Assembly: GCF_001425705.1 (NCBI RefSeq)
Contig: NZ_LMDC01000012.1
Location: 1,024,772-1,088,771 of the forward strand
Direction of reading: 5' to 3'
DNA: 64,000 bases
Origin: Pelomonas sp. Root1217
GTDB lineage: Bacteria > Pseudomonadota > Gammaproteobacteria > Burkholderiales > Burkholderiaceae_C
Notes under the pieces: generated by a model
What the model saw: the letters and a program-made list of their open reading frames with translations, nothing else
Told to the model about the DNA's origin: nothing
Database searches by the model: none
Translations under genes and position numbers: made by a program
Shown here: positions 6,943-15,581 of the stretch, piece by piece
How the letters are laid out: every line of letters starts with the position of its first letter
How positions within the stretch are numbered: the stretch's first letter is position 1

Positions 6943-9165
6943 TCAGCAGGGCAGCCCCGAGGTCTGGGCCGAGCAGGACTGGCTGTCCAGTTGCAACACC
7001 AGGCCATCGGGCATTCGGCCCGTGATGCGCAGCAGCTTGTAGCTGTTGACGTTCAGAGCCGTGTTGCCCACGGTGGCGCTCAGTGAGGCCCCCGTGGCGA
7101 AGGCGCCCTTGGTACTGACACCCAGCTCCAGCTCGGCGAGCTTGCTGTTGCAAGCCGTATCTGTGCAAAGCAGGGCGCGATTCGGGAGCAGGTCGCCGCG
7201 CGGCAAGGTCCAAGTCGGCCCGTAGCTGATCTTGGCATTGACGGCGCCCTTCATTCCCGTCAGGTCCGTGGCGGCCTTGGCCACCAGCGCCGGCCAGGGC
7301 TGGCCGCTCTGGGCGGCGGCCGTGACGGGCAACTGGCCGGCCAGTTCAATGCCGAGGGTGTCGCCGTCCAGGCCGCCAAGCGGCGTGCCACAGGCGCTGT
7401 CCCGGAACAACTCGATCTTCAGGCTGCGGCCCGCTCGCACGAAATTGCGCGCCACGGCGTCGCCGGCAGCGCCCGCGGGCACCGGCAGGCTCACGATGTT
7501 GTTGCCGCGCGTAGCGCCGCTGAGCGGATCGAGGCTGGGTGTGCCGTCGTTGCTGCTGACGCTCCACAAGCTCAGATAGCCGCCAGCGCCAGCCTTCTTG
7601 AACAGCGCCAGCGGCACGTCGGCGCCGCTCGCGTCCTTCTGGCTGACCCGGGCGCACTGCAGCACACCGCCGCCGCTGGCCGTGACGGCGGGGATGCTGA
7701 CATCCAGATAGCGCGCATAGCCGTCCGGCGCCGTGCTGTCGATGCGGCGCGTCAGCACCAGGCGGGCGGCGGCCGTGGCCTGCACCTCCAGGCGGTTGCC
7801 AAGGAAGGTCCAGCCGGAAGCGCGCTTCACCGCGGCCTGCTCGATGCCGAGACGCCGCTGGAAGCCCGCGGTGTTCTGATAGACGAAGCTGACGCGGCAC
7901 AGCGGGTCACCGGCACCGAAGTCGCAGCGGCCGAGCGTGGAGGGCAGCAGCTTGCCGCCGAACATGACCTCGCCCTCGCCCAGGATGCCATTCATGCGCA
8001 GGCAAACCAACTGCGCCGCGTCTTTGGCCCCGATGAAGGGGGTTGAGATCGCATCGACGCTGGCACGCGCATTCGCGTCGAAGACCGACTCCAGGCCGAT
8101 CAACTTGCTCTGGCAGTTGTTGATGTTGGCCGTTGCCGTGATCAGCTTGGTGAACAGCGCATCCAGGCCGGTCAGGTCCACCCCGGCCGCCGCGGCGTCG
8201 AAGCCCAGGCTGCCCTGGGTCGTGCTGGCCTCCAGATAAGCGGTACCTGCCCCAAGGCGGGACGTCAGCGTCACGAAGGCCTTGCTGTCGGCGCCCAGGC
8301 CGACGGCGACGGTGTCCAGCATGCGGTCGTAGCCGGTGCGCGAACCGGCCGTCAGCGCGCCGGCCAGCAGGTCGAAGTCGCCTGCCAGGCCTGCATCGGC
8401 CAGGGCTGGCGCCAGGGCGGCGCGCAGGCGGGTCTGGGCGCCGGCCAGGGCGGTGTCGCCCAGGCCCTGAACGGGGCCGGTCATCAGCGTCTCGGGAGCC
8501 TGGTCGCTGGCCAGCACCGTGATGGCACTGGTCAACGGCGTCAGGTTGAGAGTGCCGCCGTTGCTCGTGGCACCCCACAGGCAGATTGGCTCGTCGCCCA
8601 CGCTGCCACAGGCCTCGACGCGGAAGGGCCCATCGCCACTCAGGGCAATCGGGCCGTAGGCGCCGGTCGCGGCGGTGACGGGTTTGCCGGTGGCGATGGC
8701 TTTGCCGGTTGCGTCCAGCACGCGCACGGTGGCGCTGTTCAGCGCCAGGCCGGCCGCGACGATGCCGGACACCGGCGGAGGCGGCGGCGGCGGAGGTGGC
8801 GGCGGCGGAGGAGGAGGTGGTGGTGGTGGTGGCGTAGGGGGCGGCGGTGTCGGCGTCGGCGAAGGAGCGGGCGACGGACTGGGGCTCGGGCTCGGGCTCG
8901 GGCTGGGCGCCGGTGCAGGACTTGGCGACGGGCTGGGCGAAGGCGAGGGGTTGGGCGCTGGCGTTGGCACCGGCACCGGCATGGGCAACGGGCTGGGCGT
9001 GGCCGCTGGCGGCGGCGGGCCCGGCGCTTCGCTGGGCGCGGAACCGCCGCCCCCGCCACAGGCGGCAAGGGCCAGGGCCATTGGCCAGGCATAGGCCGAA
9101 ACCCGGCGCGGGGCCGGCGGCGGGGTCAGCGGGAGCGGGGAGGAAGAGAAGGCAGCGTCGGGCAT
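6943..9165 (-). CDS. large lipoprotein with long Pro/Ser linker
   Basis: About 740 residues. A signal sequence ends in a lipobox (LALAAC, followed by GGGGG), so the protein should be a lipoprotein. A low-complexity linker of roughly 90 residues follows, first Pro-Ser/Pro-Ala-rich, then 20 consecutive prolines. The large C-terminal region begins SGIVAAGLALNSATVRVLDATGKAI, resembling the small beta-sandwich repeats (carboxypeptidase regulatory-like) of exported proteins. Cysteines occur in scattered pairs (for example CNSKLAEL and SCSAQTSGLPC). No enzyme signature was found. Start: the ATG at 9165 was chosen over a TTG three codons upstream. Likely an outer-membrane or surface protein of unknown function. 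Confidence 0.75.
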   Translation of the reverse strand: MPDAAFSSSPLPLTPPPAPRRVSAYAWPMALALAACGGGGGSAPSEAPGPPPPAATPSPLPMPVPVPTPAPNPSPSPSPSPSPAPAPSPSPSPSPSPSPAPSPTPTPPPPTPPPPPPPPPPPPPPPPPPPPVSGIVAAGLALNSATVRVLDATGKAIATGKPVTAATGAYGPIALSGDGPFRVEACGSVGDEPICLWGATSNGGTLNLTPLTSAITVLASDQAPETLMTGPVQGLGDTALAGAQTRLRAALAPALADAGLAGDFDLLAGALTAGSRTGYDRMLDTVAVGLGADSKAFVTLTSRLGAGTAYLEASTTQGSLGFDAAAAGVDLTGLDALFTKLITATANINNCQSKLIGLESVFDANARASVDAISTPFIGAKDAAQLVCLRMNGILGEGEVMFGGKLLPSTLGRCDFGAGDPLCRVSFVYQNTAGFQRRLGIEQAAVKRASGWTFLGNRLEVQATAAARLVLTRRIDSTAPDGYARYLDVSIPAVTASGGGVLQCARVSQKDASGADVPLALFKKAGAGGYLSLWSVSSNDGTPSLDPLSGATRGNNIVSLPVPAGAAGDAVARNFVRAGRSLKIELFRDSACGTPLGGLDGDTLGIELAGQLPVTAAAQSGQPWPALVAKAATDLTGMKGAVNAKISYGPTWTLPRGDLLPNRALLCTDTACNSKLAELELGVSTKGAFATGASLSATVGNTALNVNSYKLLRITGRMPDGLVLQLDSQSCSAQTSGLPC
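8770..9010 (-). repeat. low-complexity repeat encoding Pro/Ser linker
   Basis: On the plus strand this is a run of GGC/GGT/GGA-type triplets followed by repeats of the hexamer type GGGCTC. It encodes the poly-proline and Pro-Ser stretch of the lipoprotein. Triplet and hexamer units keep the reading frame if copy number changes. Confidence 0.8.
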
Positions 9166-9277
9166 CCGGGCCAACCGCGCGGGCGCGGCACATCGGTCAG
9201 GGTCGGTCTGACTTTAGGCTGCCAGGGCTGCTGGCGGTGGCTGGAACTGAGGGGCCGGCTCGGCCTTTTGCGAGTGA

Positions 9278-9715
9278 TCAGTCGCGGTGGCCGTGCCCGT
9301 GCCCGTGTCCGCGGTCATGATGATGGTGATCGCGCCAGTCGTCCCGGCGCCAGTCGCGCTCGCGGTGGACGACGACGTTCTGGCGATACCAGCCGTCCTC
9401 GACGAAATACACCGGCGCGCCGCAGGCGCGGTACTGATAGCAATGGCGGCGCCAGTCGCGGCGGTGCTCTGGCGGCACCCACAGATAGACCGGCTGGGCG
9501 CGGTAGGCCGGTCGGCCGATGATGACCGGCTGGGGCGCAAGCAGCACCGGTTGCGGATAGCGGCCGATATCGACGCGCCCGTACACGCCCGGTTGGCTGA
9601 AGCCGATGGACACGCCGACGTCCGCGGCGCGGGCGGCAGGCAGGGCCGTCATGGCGGCCACGCCCAGCAGAGCCGGGGCGATCCACTGTGCGAAGGGGTT
9701 GCGGCGGGTGGTCAT
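9278..9715 (-). CDS. secreted His/Arg-rich protein
   Basis: A 145-residue protein with a signal peptide (WIAPALLGVAAMTALPAARA). The mature part begins DVGVSIGFSQPGVYGRVDIG, then a Pro/Tyr-rich segment, VPPEHRRDWRRHCYQYRACGAPVYFVEDGWY, and a tail of His, Asp and Gly (HHHHDRGHGHGHGHRD). Similar short proteins are common and uncharacterised in Burkholderiales. The His-rich tail could bind metal, but this is a guess. AGGAGAAA lies six bases before the ATG. It diverges from the PAS-GGDEF-EAL gene, with a TGTAGGAC inverted repeat in the shared upstream region. Confidence 0.75.
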   Translation of the reverse strand: MTTRRNPFAQWIAPALLGVAAMTALPAARAADVGVSIGFSQPGVYGRVDIGRYPQPVLLAPQPVIIGRPAYRAQPVYLWVPPEHRRDWRRHCYQYRACGAPVYFVEDGWYRQNVVVHRERDWRRDDWRDHHHHDRGHGHGHGHRD

Positions 9716-9804
9716 GGGATTTCTCCTGAGGAATGCGGCAATGTCGCTGTCTCCAGTGAACGTCCCGGCCGGGCAGGTGGTTGTAAGTGCGCCGCCGGGG
9801 TGCT

Positions 9805-9849
9805 TGTAGGACAGGCGGCAGGCCCGCGGGGATGCGGCCTTGTCCTACA
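9805..9849. promoter_or_regulatory. TGTAGGAC inverted repeat
   Basis: TGTAGGAC (9805-9812) and its complement GTCCTACA (9842-9849) form the ends of a GC-rich inverted repeat in the region between the secreted His-rich gene and the PAS-GGDEF-EAL gene. The same 8-mer occurs in three other regulatory regions within 6 kb. It could act as an operator pair or as a hairpin. Confidence 0.45.
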
Positions 9850-9927
9850 GGCTCATGCCCGTCCTGCCGACGCGGCTCCTATCCAGTGGGCTTGATGCTT
9901 GCCCGTCTTTGCGTCGGAGCAGCATCG

Positions 9928-12486
9928 ATGAGCGAACCCCTGCAGACGGGTGTGCCGGCAGACGAGGCACCGCGGGATGTGCTCGCTGCCTCGGTGTCAG
10001 CCGCCCAGCTTGCGCTGGCGCAGAACGCGCGCTTCCTGGAGCGCTGCAGCCGGCTTGCGGGCGTCGGCGCCTGGGAATGGCAGGCCGACACCGAGAAGCT
10101 GACAGTGTCCGACTCGGCCTGCGAGTTGCTCGGCCTGCCCATCGGCCAGGTGCCGACGCTGGCGGCCCTGCTGCAACGTTTCGGCGCCGATGGCGCTGCC
10201 ATGTTGGATGCGGCCCTGCAGCGCGCTGCGGCAGACGGTGAGGGCTGGGATGTCGAGCTGCCCTGCGAGACCGGCGCGGCCGGGCGTCGCGTGCTGCGCG
10301 TGGTCGGCCGCCATGATGAAGACGAAACCGGCCGGCGTGTCGGTGTCGTCATGCTGGACGTCAGTGAGCCCGCCAAGGTGCGTGCCGAGCTGGAGCGCAC
10401 GCTGGAGCGTCTGGCCCTGGCCACGCACAGTGGTGGCATCGGCGTCTGGAATCTGGACCTGCGGGACTCCCGCCATGGCGAACTCGCCTGGGACGATGCC
10501 ATGTGGCGTTTGCACGGCGAGCCGCCGCGTGGCCAGCGCACCAGCCTCGCGAACTGGCGCAAGCGCCTGCATCCCGAGGATCGCCGCGCCGCCGTCATGG
10601 CCGTGCGGGCGGCCCTGCGCGACGGGCCCCAGCTGGACGGCGAATGGCGAGTCAGCTGGCCCGATGGCAGCGTCCACGTGCTGCGCAGCGCCGGTCGTGT
10701 GCTGCGCGACGCCGGTGGCCGGCCGCGGCGCTTGTCGGGCGTCTGTTGGGACGTCAGCGAGGCTCGCCGGTTGCAGCAACAACTGCAGGAACAGCATGAG
10801 CTGCTTGAGGTCACGCTGCAATCCATCGCCGATGCGGTGCTGACCACCGATGCCCTGGGCCGCGTGACCTGGCTCAACCCCGTCGCCCAGCGGCTGACGG
10901 GCTGGGCTGCTGCCGAGGCGCGCGGCCAGCCGGCCAGCCGTGTCTTCCTGGCCCAGCGCGAGGAAACCGGTGAGCCCCTGGCAGACCCGGTGCAGCGCTG
11001 TCTCGCCACCGGCCGGCCGACGCGCCTGGCCGCCGGCGCCATGCTCCTGGGCCGCGATGGCGAACTGCGCGCCGTGGACGATTCGGTCGCTCCCATCCGC
11101 GATACCGACGGCCGGGTGCTCGGCGCCGTGCTGGTCTTTCGCGACGTGACCCAGCAGCGCCGCCAGTTCGACGAGATCCGTTGGCGGGCCAGCCATGACG
11201 GACTGACCGGCCTTGTCAACCGCGTCGAGTTCGGCCAGCGCCTGGCGCGCGCGCTGGAGCGGGCCAAGCGCGATGGCAGCCACCATGCGCTGCTGGCTTT
11301 TGACCTCGACCGCTTCAAGCTCGTCAACGACCACTGCGGCCATGCTGCCGGTGACGAGGTGCTGCGCGAGGTTGCCCGCCGCCTGGAGGCCGGCGTGCGC
11401 GGCCGCGACACGGTGGCCCGCCTGGGTGGCGACGAGTTTGCGGCCATCCTGGAAAACTGCTCGCTCGACGAGGCCCTGCACGTGGCGCAGAAGCTGTGCG
11501 ACGCGATGGACCAGTACCGCTATGTGCACGGCGAGCAACGGTTTCGCATCGGCACCAGCATCGGCGTAGCCCCGCTGGACGGGCGCTGGCCCGATGCCGA
11601 TGCCGCCATGCGCGAGGCCGATGCCTGCTGCATGTTCGCCAAGGAGCAGGGCCGCAATCGCGTCCAGCTGTGGGCGCCCGACGACGCCACGCTGCGCGCC
11701 CACCAGAGCGAGCACCGCTGGGCAACGCGGCTGCAGCAGGCCCTGGACGAGGACCGCTTCGAGCTCGACCTGCAGCGTGTGCTGCCGGCCCAGGGTGATG
11801 ACGATGGCCGGCTGCGCGGCGAGCTGCTGTTGCGCCTGCGTGAACGCGACGGCAGCCGTGTGCTGCCCGGCGCCTTCATGCCGGCGGCCGAGCGCTTTCA
11901 CCTCGCGCCGCGACTGGACCGCTGGGTTTTGAGGCAAGCCGTTGAGTTGCTGCAACGCAGCGGCCCTCCGGAAGTCGCGTCGCTGTCCATCAATGTGTCG
12001 GCGCTGACGTTGCAGGATGCGGCCTACCACCAGGAAGCCCGGGCCCTGCTGACGGCGCTGGGCCCCACGCGCGCTTCGATCTTGTGCCTGGAAATCACCG
12101 AGACGGCCGTCATCACCCAGCTCGGCGAGGCGGCGCGCTTCGTCCAGCAGATGCGGGCCCTGGGTGTGCGCATCGCGCTGGACGACTTCGGCGCAGGCGC
12201 CTCCTCATACAGCTATCTGAAGGCGCTGCCGGTGGACCTGCTGAAGATCGATGGCCAGTTCGTGCGCGCGTTGATGACTGACCCGCTCGATCAGGTGGCC
12301 GTGCGCAGTTTTGTCGACGTCGCCAGGACGCTTGGCCTGACGACGGTGGCGGAATGCGTGGAGACGCCCGAGGTATTGCTGGAGCTGGTGCGTCTGGGCG
12401 TCGGCGAGGTGCAGGGTTTTCTGCTGCACCGGCCCCAGCCCCTGGCCGAGCTGCTGGTTGCCGCCGAAGAGACGATGCCCGCCTGA
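9928..12486 (+). CDS. PAS-GGDEF-EAL cyclic-di-GMP protein
   Basis: An 852-residue cytoplasmic protein with no membrane segment. PAS-like sensor domains occupy about residues 30-400; one contains VTWLNPVAQRLTGW. A GGDEF domain follows (SHDGLTGLVNRVEF near 425; intact RLGGDEF near 500), then an EAL domain to the end. The EAL signature reads GELLLRL, with Leu in the Ala position, but the other active-site segments SINVS, LEITET, DDFGAG and LLKIDGQF are present. It therefore looks able to make c-di-GMP and may also degrade it. GGAG lies eight bases before the chosen ATG; an upstream in-frame ATG lacks this. A TGTAGGAC inverted repeat lies upstream. Confidence 0.9.
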   Translation: MSEPLQTGVPADEAPRDVLAASVSAAQLALAQNARFLERCSRLAGVGAWEWQADTEKLTVSDSACELLGLPIGQVPTLAALLQRFGADGAAMLDAALQRAAADGEGWDVELPCETGAAGRRVLRVVGRHDEDETGRRVGVVMLDVSEPAKVRAELERTLERLALATHSGGIGVWNLDLRDSRHGELAWDDAMWRLHGEPPRGQRTSLANWRKRLHPEDRRAAVMAVRAALRDGPQLDGEWRVSWPDGSVHVLRSAGRVLRDAGGRPRRLSGVCWDVSEARRLQQQLQEQHELLEVTLQSIADAVLTTDALGRVTWLNPVAQRLTGWAAAEARGQPASRVFLAQREETGEPLADPVQRCLATGRPTRLAAGAMLLGRDGELRAVDDSVAPIRDTDGRVLGAVLVFRDVTQQRRQFDEIRWRASHDGLTGLVNRVEFGQRLARALERAKRDGSHHALLAFDLDRFKLVNDHCGHAAGDEVLREVARRLEAGVRGRDTVARLGGDEFAAILENCSLDEALHVAQKLCDAMDQYRYVHGEQRFRIGTSIGVAPLDGRWPDADAAMREADACCMFAKEQGRNRVQLWAPDDATLRAHQSEHRWATRLQQALDEDRFELDLQRVLPAQGDDDGRLRGELLLRLRERDGSRVLPGAFMPAAERFHLAPRLDRWVLRQAVELLQRSGPPEVASLSINVSALTLQDAAYHQEARALLTALGPTRASILCLEITETAVITQLGEAARFVQQMRALGVRIALDDFGAGASSYSYLKALPVDLLKIDGQFVRALMTDPLDQVAVRSFVDVARTLGLTTVAECVETPEVLLELVRLGVGEVQGFLLHRPQPLAELLVAAEETMPA

Positions 12487-12488
12487 AC

Positions 12489-12965
12489 TCAGCGGGCGGT
12501 TGCTTGCTGTGGTTCGCGGGGCGGCTGCGGCGCCACATTGGCGCGCACCGGCTGGTCGCGGTCGTCGGCGTCAACGGCCGGCGCTTCCGCCTTTGCGACG
12601 ATGGTGGCGTCGTCGGGTGCCGAGGCCGGCGGCGCGCTGTTGTCGCGGCCGTCCGCGACCGCGCGCAGCGACACCTGCAGCCCGCGCGACAGCAGCTGCT
12701 GCCAGCCGTGCAGGGTGTCCGCCGCCTTGTGCATGACGTCGGTCAGCTGCACGTCCAGCGGGCGGGGATCGTCGACCATGTCCACGCCGGCGCTGGCCCC
12801 GAGGGCGGCGACGGCCACGAGCATGGCGGCTGCGTGGAAGCGGCGGCTGTGCAAGGGCGGTGACAGCGCGTCGGCGTCCCGCGACATGATGGACATGCCG
12901 GGTACCGGCGGCGCCGGCATCTGCGTGTGCCAGCCTTCAGCATGCGGTGATTGCGGGAATTGCAT
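12489..12965 (-). CDS. hypothetical single-span membrane protein
   Basis: A 158-residue protein with one hydrophobic segment (FHAAAMLVAVAALGASAGV, about residues 43-61) after a Pro/His-rich N-terminus. The following region (LDVQLTDVMHKAADTLHGWQQLLSRGLQVSLRAVADGRD) is helical and the C-terminus is Ala/Asp/Pro-rich. No family is recognised. AGGAGGG precedes the ATG. A TGTAGGAC motif lies about 110 bp upstream at 13076, which suggests co-regulation with the neighbouring two-component genes. Confidence 0.6.
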   Translation of the reverse strand: MQFPQSPHAEGWHTQMPAPPVPGMSIMSRDADALSPPLHSRRFHAAAMLVAVAALGASAGVDMVDDPRPLDVQLTDVMHKAADTLHGWQQLLSRGLQVSLRAVADGRDNSAPPASAPDDATIVAKAEAPAVDADDRDQPVRANVAPQPPREPQQATAR

Positions 12966-13075
12966 GGTGCCCTCCTGGCTGCGTCTGAGACGGTCACCGC
13001 GCTCTGTCGGCGCGGGCCCGGGAGCAGTTTGGGCGCGCCGCATGCGGCGCCATGTCGGCTCGGGCAGGCTTGGCC

Positions 13076-13083
13076 TGTAGGAC
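13076..13083 (+). promoter_or_regulatory. TGTAGGAC motif
   Basis: This copy of the 8-mer is followed by TTCAGGAC. It lies upstream of the membrane-protein gene ending at 12489 and touches the histidine kinase stop codon. It is one of four regulatory regions in this block that carry the identical 8-mer. Confidence 0.35.
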
Positions 13084-13084
13084 T

Positions 13085-14554
13085 TCAGGACGGGCTGGGG
13101 CTACCGAGTTCGCCGGGGGCTGTCACCGGGGCTGGCTCAGGTTGCGGGTCTTCGCGCATCGGCAGGCGAGCCAGCACCAGCGTGCCGCGGCCGGGCGCGG
13201 ACAGCAGCTGCAGCGTGCCGCCCAGGCTTTCGATGCGATAGCGCATGCCCAGCAGGCCGTGATGGCCGGCGCCGACAGCCTCAGGGTTGAAACCCTGGCC
13301 ATCGTCGCGGATGTGCAACTGCAGCCAGCCATCCGATTCGGCCAGCGAGACGCGCACATGTTTGGCCTTGGCGTGGCGCAGCACATTGGTCAGCGCCTCC
13401 TGCACCAGGCGGTACATCGCCAGCCGGCTGGCCTCGTCGCTGGGGGCCTCCATCAGCTCCAGGCTGAGCTGCAGGCCGGAGCGTTGGGCGAACTCCTGGG
13501 TCAGGATCTCCAGCGCCGGGATGAGGCCGAGGTTGGACAGGGCCGACGGGCGCAGGTCCTCGATGATGCGGCGCTTCAGCGCAATGCCCTGGTCGAGCAG
13601 CTCGCTCATGTGCTTGAGGCGCTCATCGATCTCGGGCGCCGCGGTGCGTGTCATGCGGCGGATGCGCGCGACATCCAGCTTGGCGGCCGTCAGCAGCGCA
13701 CCGAGTTCGTCGTGCAGCTCGCGCGCCAGATGGGCGCGCTCGTCCTCGCGCACCGTCTGCAGGTGGTGGGCCAGTTCGGTCAGCTCGGCGGTGCGGCGGG
13801 CCACCTCACGGTCCAGCCGGTCGCGTTCCTGCGCAAGCTCCTTGGCATGCTCACGGCGGGCCGCGTGCAGGGCCTCGTTGCGGCGCAGGAAGATGGCCAG
13901 GCCGAACAGGCTGAGCAGGGTCAGCCCGTGCACGCCGATGCGGCCGTAGTTCAGCGAGCGCACGACAGCGTCGCGCTCGGTGGCGATTTGAGCGAGCTCA
14001 TGTTGGTCGAGCTGGCCGACGGCGTCGCGCACCGCCTGCATCTTCTCGCGTCCGATGTCTGACTCGACCAGCCCGTGCCAGGCCGTGTCCTGCCCGTCGC
14101 GGTAGAGCTTGACGACCAGCTGCAGTTCGGAGAGTTTTTCGCTGGCACGCCGGCTCGCGTCGGCCACCAGGGCCTCCCATTCGGAGCTGGCGTACTGGCC
14201 GCGCAGCCGCGACAGCACATTGGGCAGCTCCTGCTCGGCCAGCTTGATGGGAGTGAGGTAGTCGTCACGCCCGGTCAGCAGATAGCCGCGCTGGGCCGTC
14301 TCGGCATCGGTCAGCAGCTCGCGCAGGCGCAAGCCGTCGTTGCGCGCCTGATGGCGGGCCTGGGACTGGTTCAGCGCCTCGTCGGCACCCCAGAAGGCGG
14401 CCTCGCTGACGCCCATGACGGCGGCTGCTGCCAGTGCCGCGAAACCGACGGCCAGACCGCGATTGCGGCTGGCGCCTTCCAGCCAGGGATCGAGATGACG
14501 CAGCACGGGCAGCCGTTCAACTGGCCGCGGCTGCAGGGCGCGCTGATGAGGCAT
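13085..14554 (-). CDS. CHASE3 sensor histidine kinase (HisKA_3 type)
   Basis: A 489-residue membrane sensor. TM1 is near residues 33-53. A CHASE3-like periplasmic helix bundle follows (ELLTDAETAQRGYLLTGRDDYL), then TM2 near 205-224, a coiled linker, and a HisKA_3 domain with the phospho-acceptor His281 in ARELHDELGALLTA. The C-terminal ATPase domain has QEALTNVLRHAKA (N box) and DDGQGF. This kinase class normally pairs with NarL/FixJ response regulators, and one is encoded at 15582. Its start overlaps the receiver gene upstream by 38 bp, so the two are probably translationally coupled. The signal sensed is not visible. Confidence 0.88.
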   Translation of the reverse strand: MPHQRALQPRPVERLPVLRHLDPWLEGASRNRGLAVGFAALAAAAVMGVSEAAFWGADEALNQSQARHQARNDGLRLRELLTDAETAQRGYLLTGRDDYLTPIKLAEQELPNVLSRLRGQYASSEWEALVADASRRASEKLSELQLVVKLYRDGQDTAWHGLVESDIGREKMQAVRDAVGQLDQHELAQIATERDAVVRSLNYGRIGVHGLTLLSLFGLAIFLRRNEALHAARREHAKELAQERDRLDREVARRTAELTELAHHLQTVREDERAHLARELHDELGALLTAAKLDVARIRRMTRTAAPEIDERLKHMSELLDQGIALKRRIIEDLRPSALSNLGLIPALEILTQEFAQRSGLQLSLELMEAPSDEASRLAMYRLVQEALTNVLRHAKAKHVRVSLAESDGWLQLHIRDDGQGFNPEAVGAGHHGLLGMRYRIESLGGTLQLLSAPGRGTLVLARLPMREDPQPEPAPVTAPGELGSPSPS

Positions 14555-14930
14555 GTTCGGCCAGTTCGGCGCAGTAGCTGATGAGGTCGTCGAGCTCGCG
14601 GCTCTTGTCAAACACCCGTTCCGCGCCGAGGCTGGCACAGCGCCGGCGCATCTCTTCGGTGGCGTAATTGGTCAAGACGACGCGCCGCGCCCGGATGCCG
14701 AGTTGCTGGGCGGCCTGCAGCACGCCCAGGCCGGTGCCGGAACGCAGGAACACGTCGACGATGAAGAGGTCGGCATTGGCATCGGGGTCGCGGCTCATCC
14801 AGCGCACCGCGCCGGCTTCATCGGCCACCGAGCCCACCACTTCGACCTGAGCCAGTTCCTCAAGCGTCGCAATCAGGTTCTCTAGGATCACCGGACTGTC
14901 TTCGACGATGAAGGCTCTGAGTGCTGGCAT
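14517..14930 (-). CDS. single-domain response regulator
   Basis: A 137-residue receiver with no output domain. Acidic pocket FIVEDSP (Asp11), phospho-acceptor Asp59 in LFIVDVFLRSGTG, Thr in LTNYAT and Lys in VFDKS are all present, so it should be phosphorylatable. It is the first gene of a two-gene unit with the histidine kinase (38-bp overlap). Stand-alone receivers work as phosphate shuttles, sinks or protein-binding switches; which applies here is unknown. A TGTAGGAC/TCCTA palindrome lies about 85 bp upstream. Confidence 0.85.
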   Translation of the reverse strand: MPALRAFIVEDSPVILENLIATLEELAQVEVVGSVADEAGAVRWMSRDPDANADLFIVDVFLRSGTGLGVLQAAQQLGIRARRVVLTNYATEEMRRRCASLGAERVFDKSRELDDLISYCAELAEHASSARPAAAAS

Positions 14931-15013
14931 GGCCCGACGACGGCGCGAGGATGATGAGGTTGAAGTATGGACCGCTTCCGCGTCGGGCCGGCAGTGCCGG
15001 CAGCGCATCACGC

Positions 15014-15029
15014 TGTAGGACTTCTCCTA
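15014..15029. promoter_or_regulatory. TGTAGGACTTCTCCTA operator-like palindrome
   Basis: TAGGA and TCCTA form an inverted repeat with a four-base spacer, upstream of the receiver-kinase operon. This is the most symmetric of the TGTAGGAC-containing sites and may define the full operator. The LuxR-type regulator at 15582 is a plausible binder, by inference only. Confidence 0.45.
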
Positions 15030-15064
15030 GGGAAACTCCCTTGGAGGTCCTTCAGCGGCGGTCT

Positions 15065-15394
15065 TCAGTTGGGGTGTCGCACGGCGATGTCGTTGCGCAC
15101 GGCGACGACACCGGAAGTTTCGCGGGCCAGCTTCTCGGCCATGGCCTTTTCCTCATGCGACTTGGCAAAGCCGGACAGTTGCACCGTGCCCTTCAGCGTT
15201 TCGACGCTGATCGCCATCGCGCTCACGGTCGGGTCGGCGGCGAACTTGCCCTTGACGCGGGTGGTCAGCGCAGCGTCATCGACATAGGCGCCCACGGTTT
15301 CCTGGTTGCGGGTGACGGCACAGCCGCTGGTGGTGGCCAGGGTGGCCGTGAGAGCGGTGGCGACGGCCAGAGTGAGGATGGACTTGTTCAGCAT
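15065..15394 (-). CDS. BON domain lipoprotein
   Basis: A 109-residue protein. The signal peptide ends in a lipobox-like TTSGC, so it is probably lipidated. One BON domain follows: DDAALTTRVKGKFAADPTVSAMAISVETLKGTVQLSGFAKS and a second helix-strand unit ending VVAVRNDIAV. BON proteins such as OsmY are periplasmic or outer-membrane associated and often stress-induced. AAGGAGA lies before the ATG. It sits between the two two-component loci and shares its upstream region with the LuxR-type regulator. Confidence 0.88.
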   Translation of the reverse strand: MLNKSILTLAVATALTATLATTSGCAVTRNQETVGAYVDDAALTTRVKGKFAADPTVSAMAISVETLKGTVQLSGFAKSHEEKAMAEKLARETSGVVAVRNDIAVRHPN

Positions 15395-15509
15395 TGCAGT
15401 TCTCCTTGGATGGCGGCTTCACGGAGCCGCTGTGGCGACTATCGCGGCGCGCCCCCGCTGGCGGCATAGTCCCGAAGCGCGGCCCCCTGTCGGACTCGGC
15501 CGGCGTCGA

Positions 15510-15517
15510 TGTAGGAC
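15510..15517 (+). promoter_or_regulatory. TGTAGGAC motif
   Basis: This copy (followed by TGAAGGTA) lies 65 bp upstream of the LuxR-type response regulator and about 115 bp upstream of the divergent BON lipoprotein gene. It matches the 8-mer found at three other promoters in this block. Confidence 0.35.
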
Positions 15518-15581
15518 TGAAGGTATCGCGGCGCGCCTTGCGGGCTGCTACGCTGGGCGTTCTCTCAATCCCGCGTTCATC

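Noticed and set aside
8763-9010. Possible CRISPR or tandem repeat array
   Set aside because: The repetition is codon-level low complexity inside the lipoprotein gene, without repeat-spacer structure.
9997-12030. Long open frame opposite the PAS-GGDEF-EAL gene
   Set aside because: High-GC codon bias opens the antisense frame. It has no domain pattern or ribosome site, and the plus strand is clearly coding.
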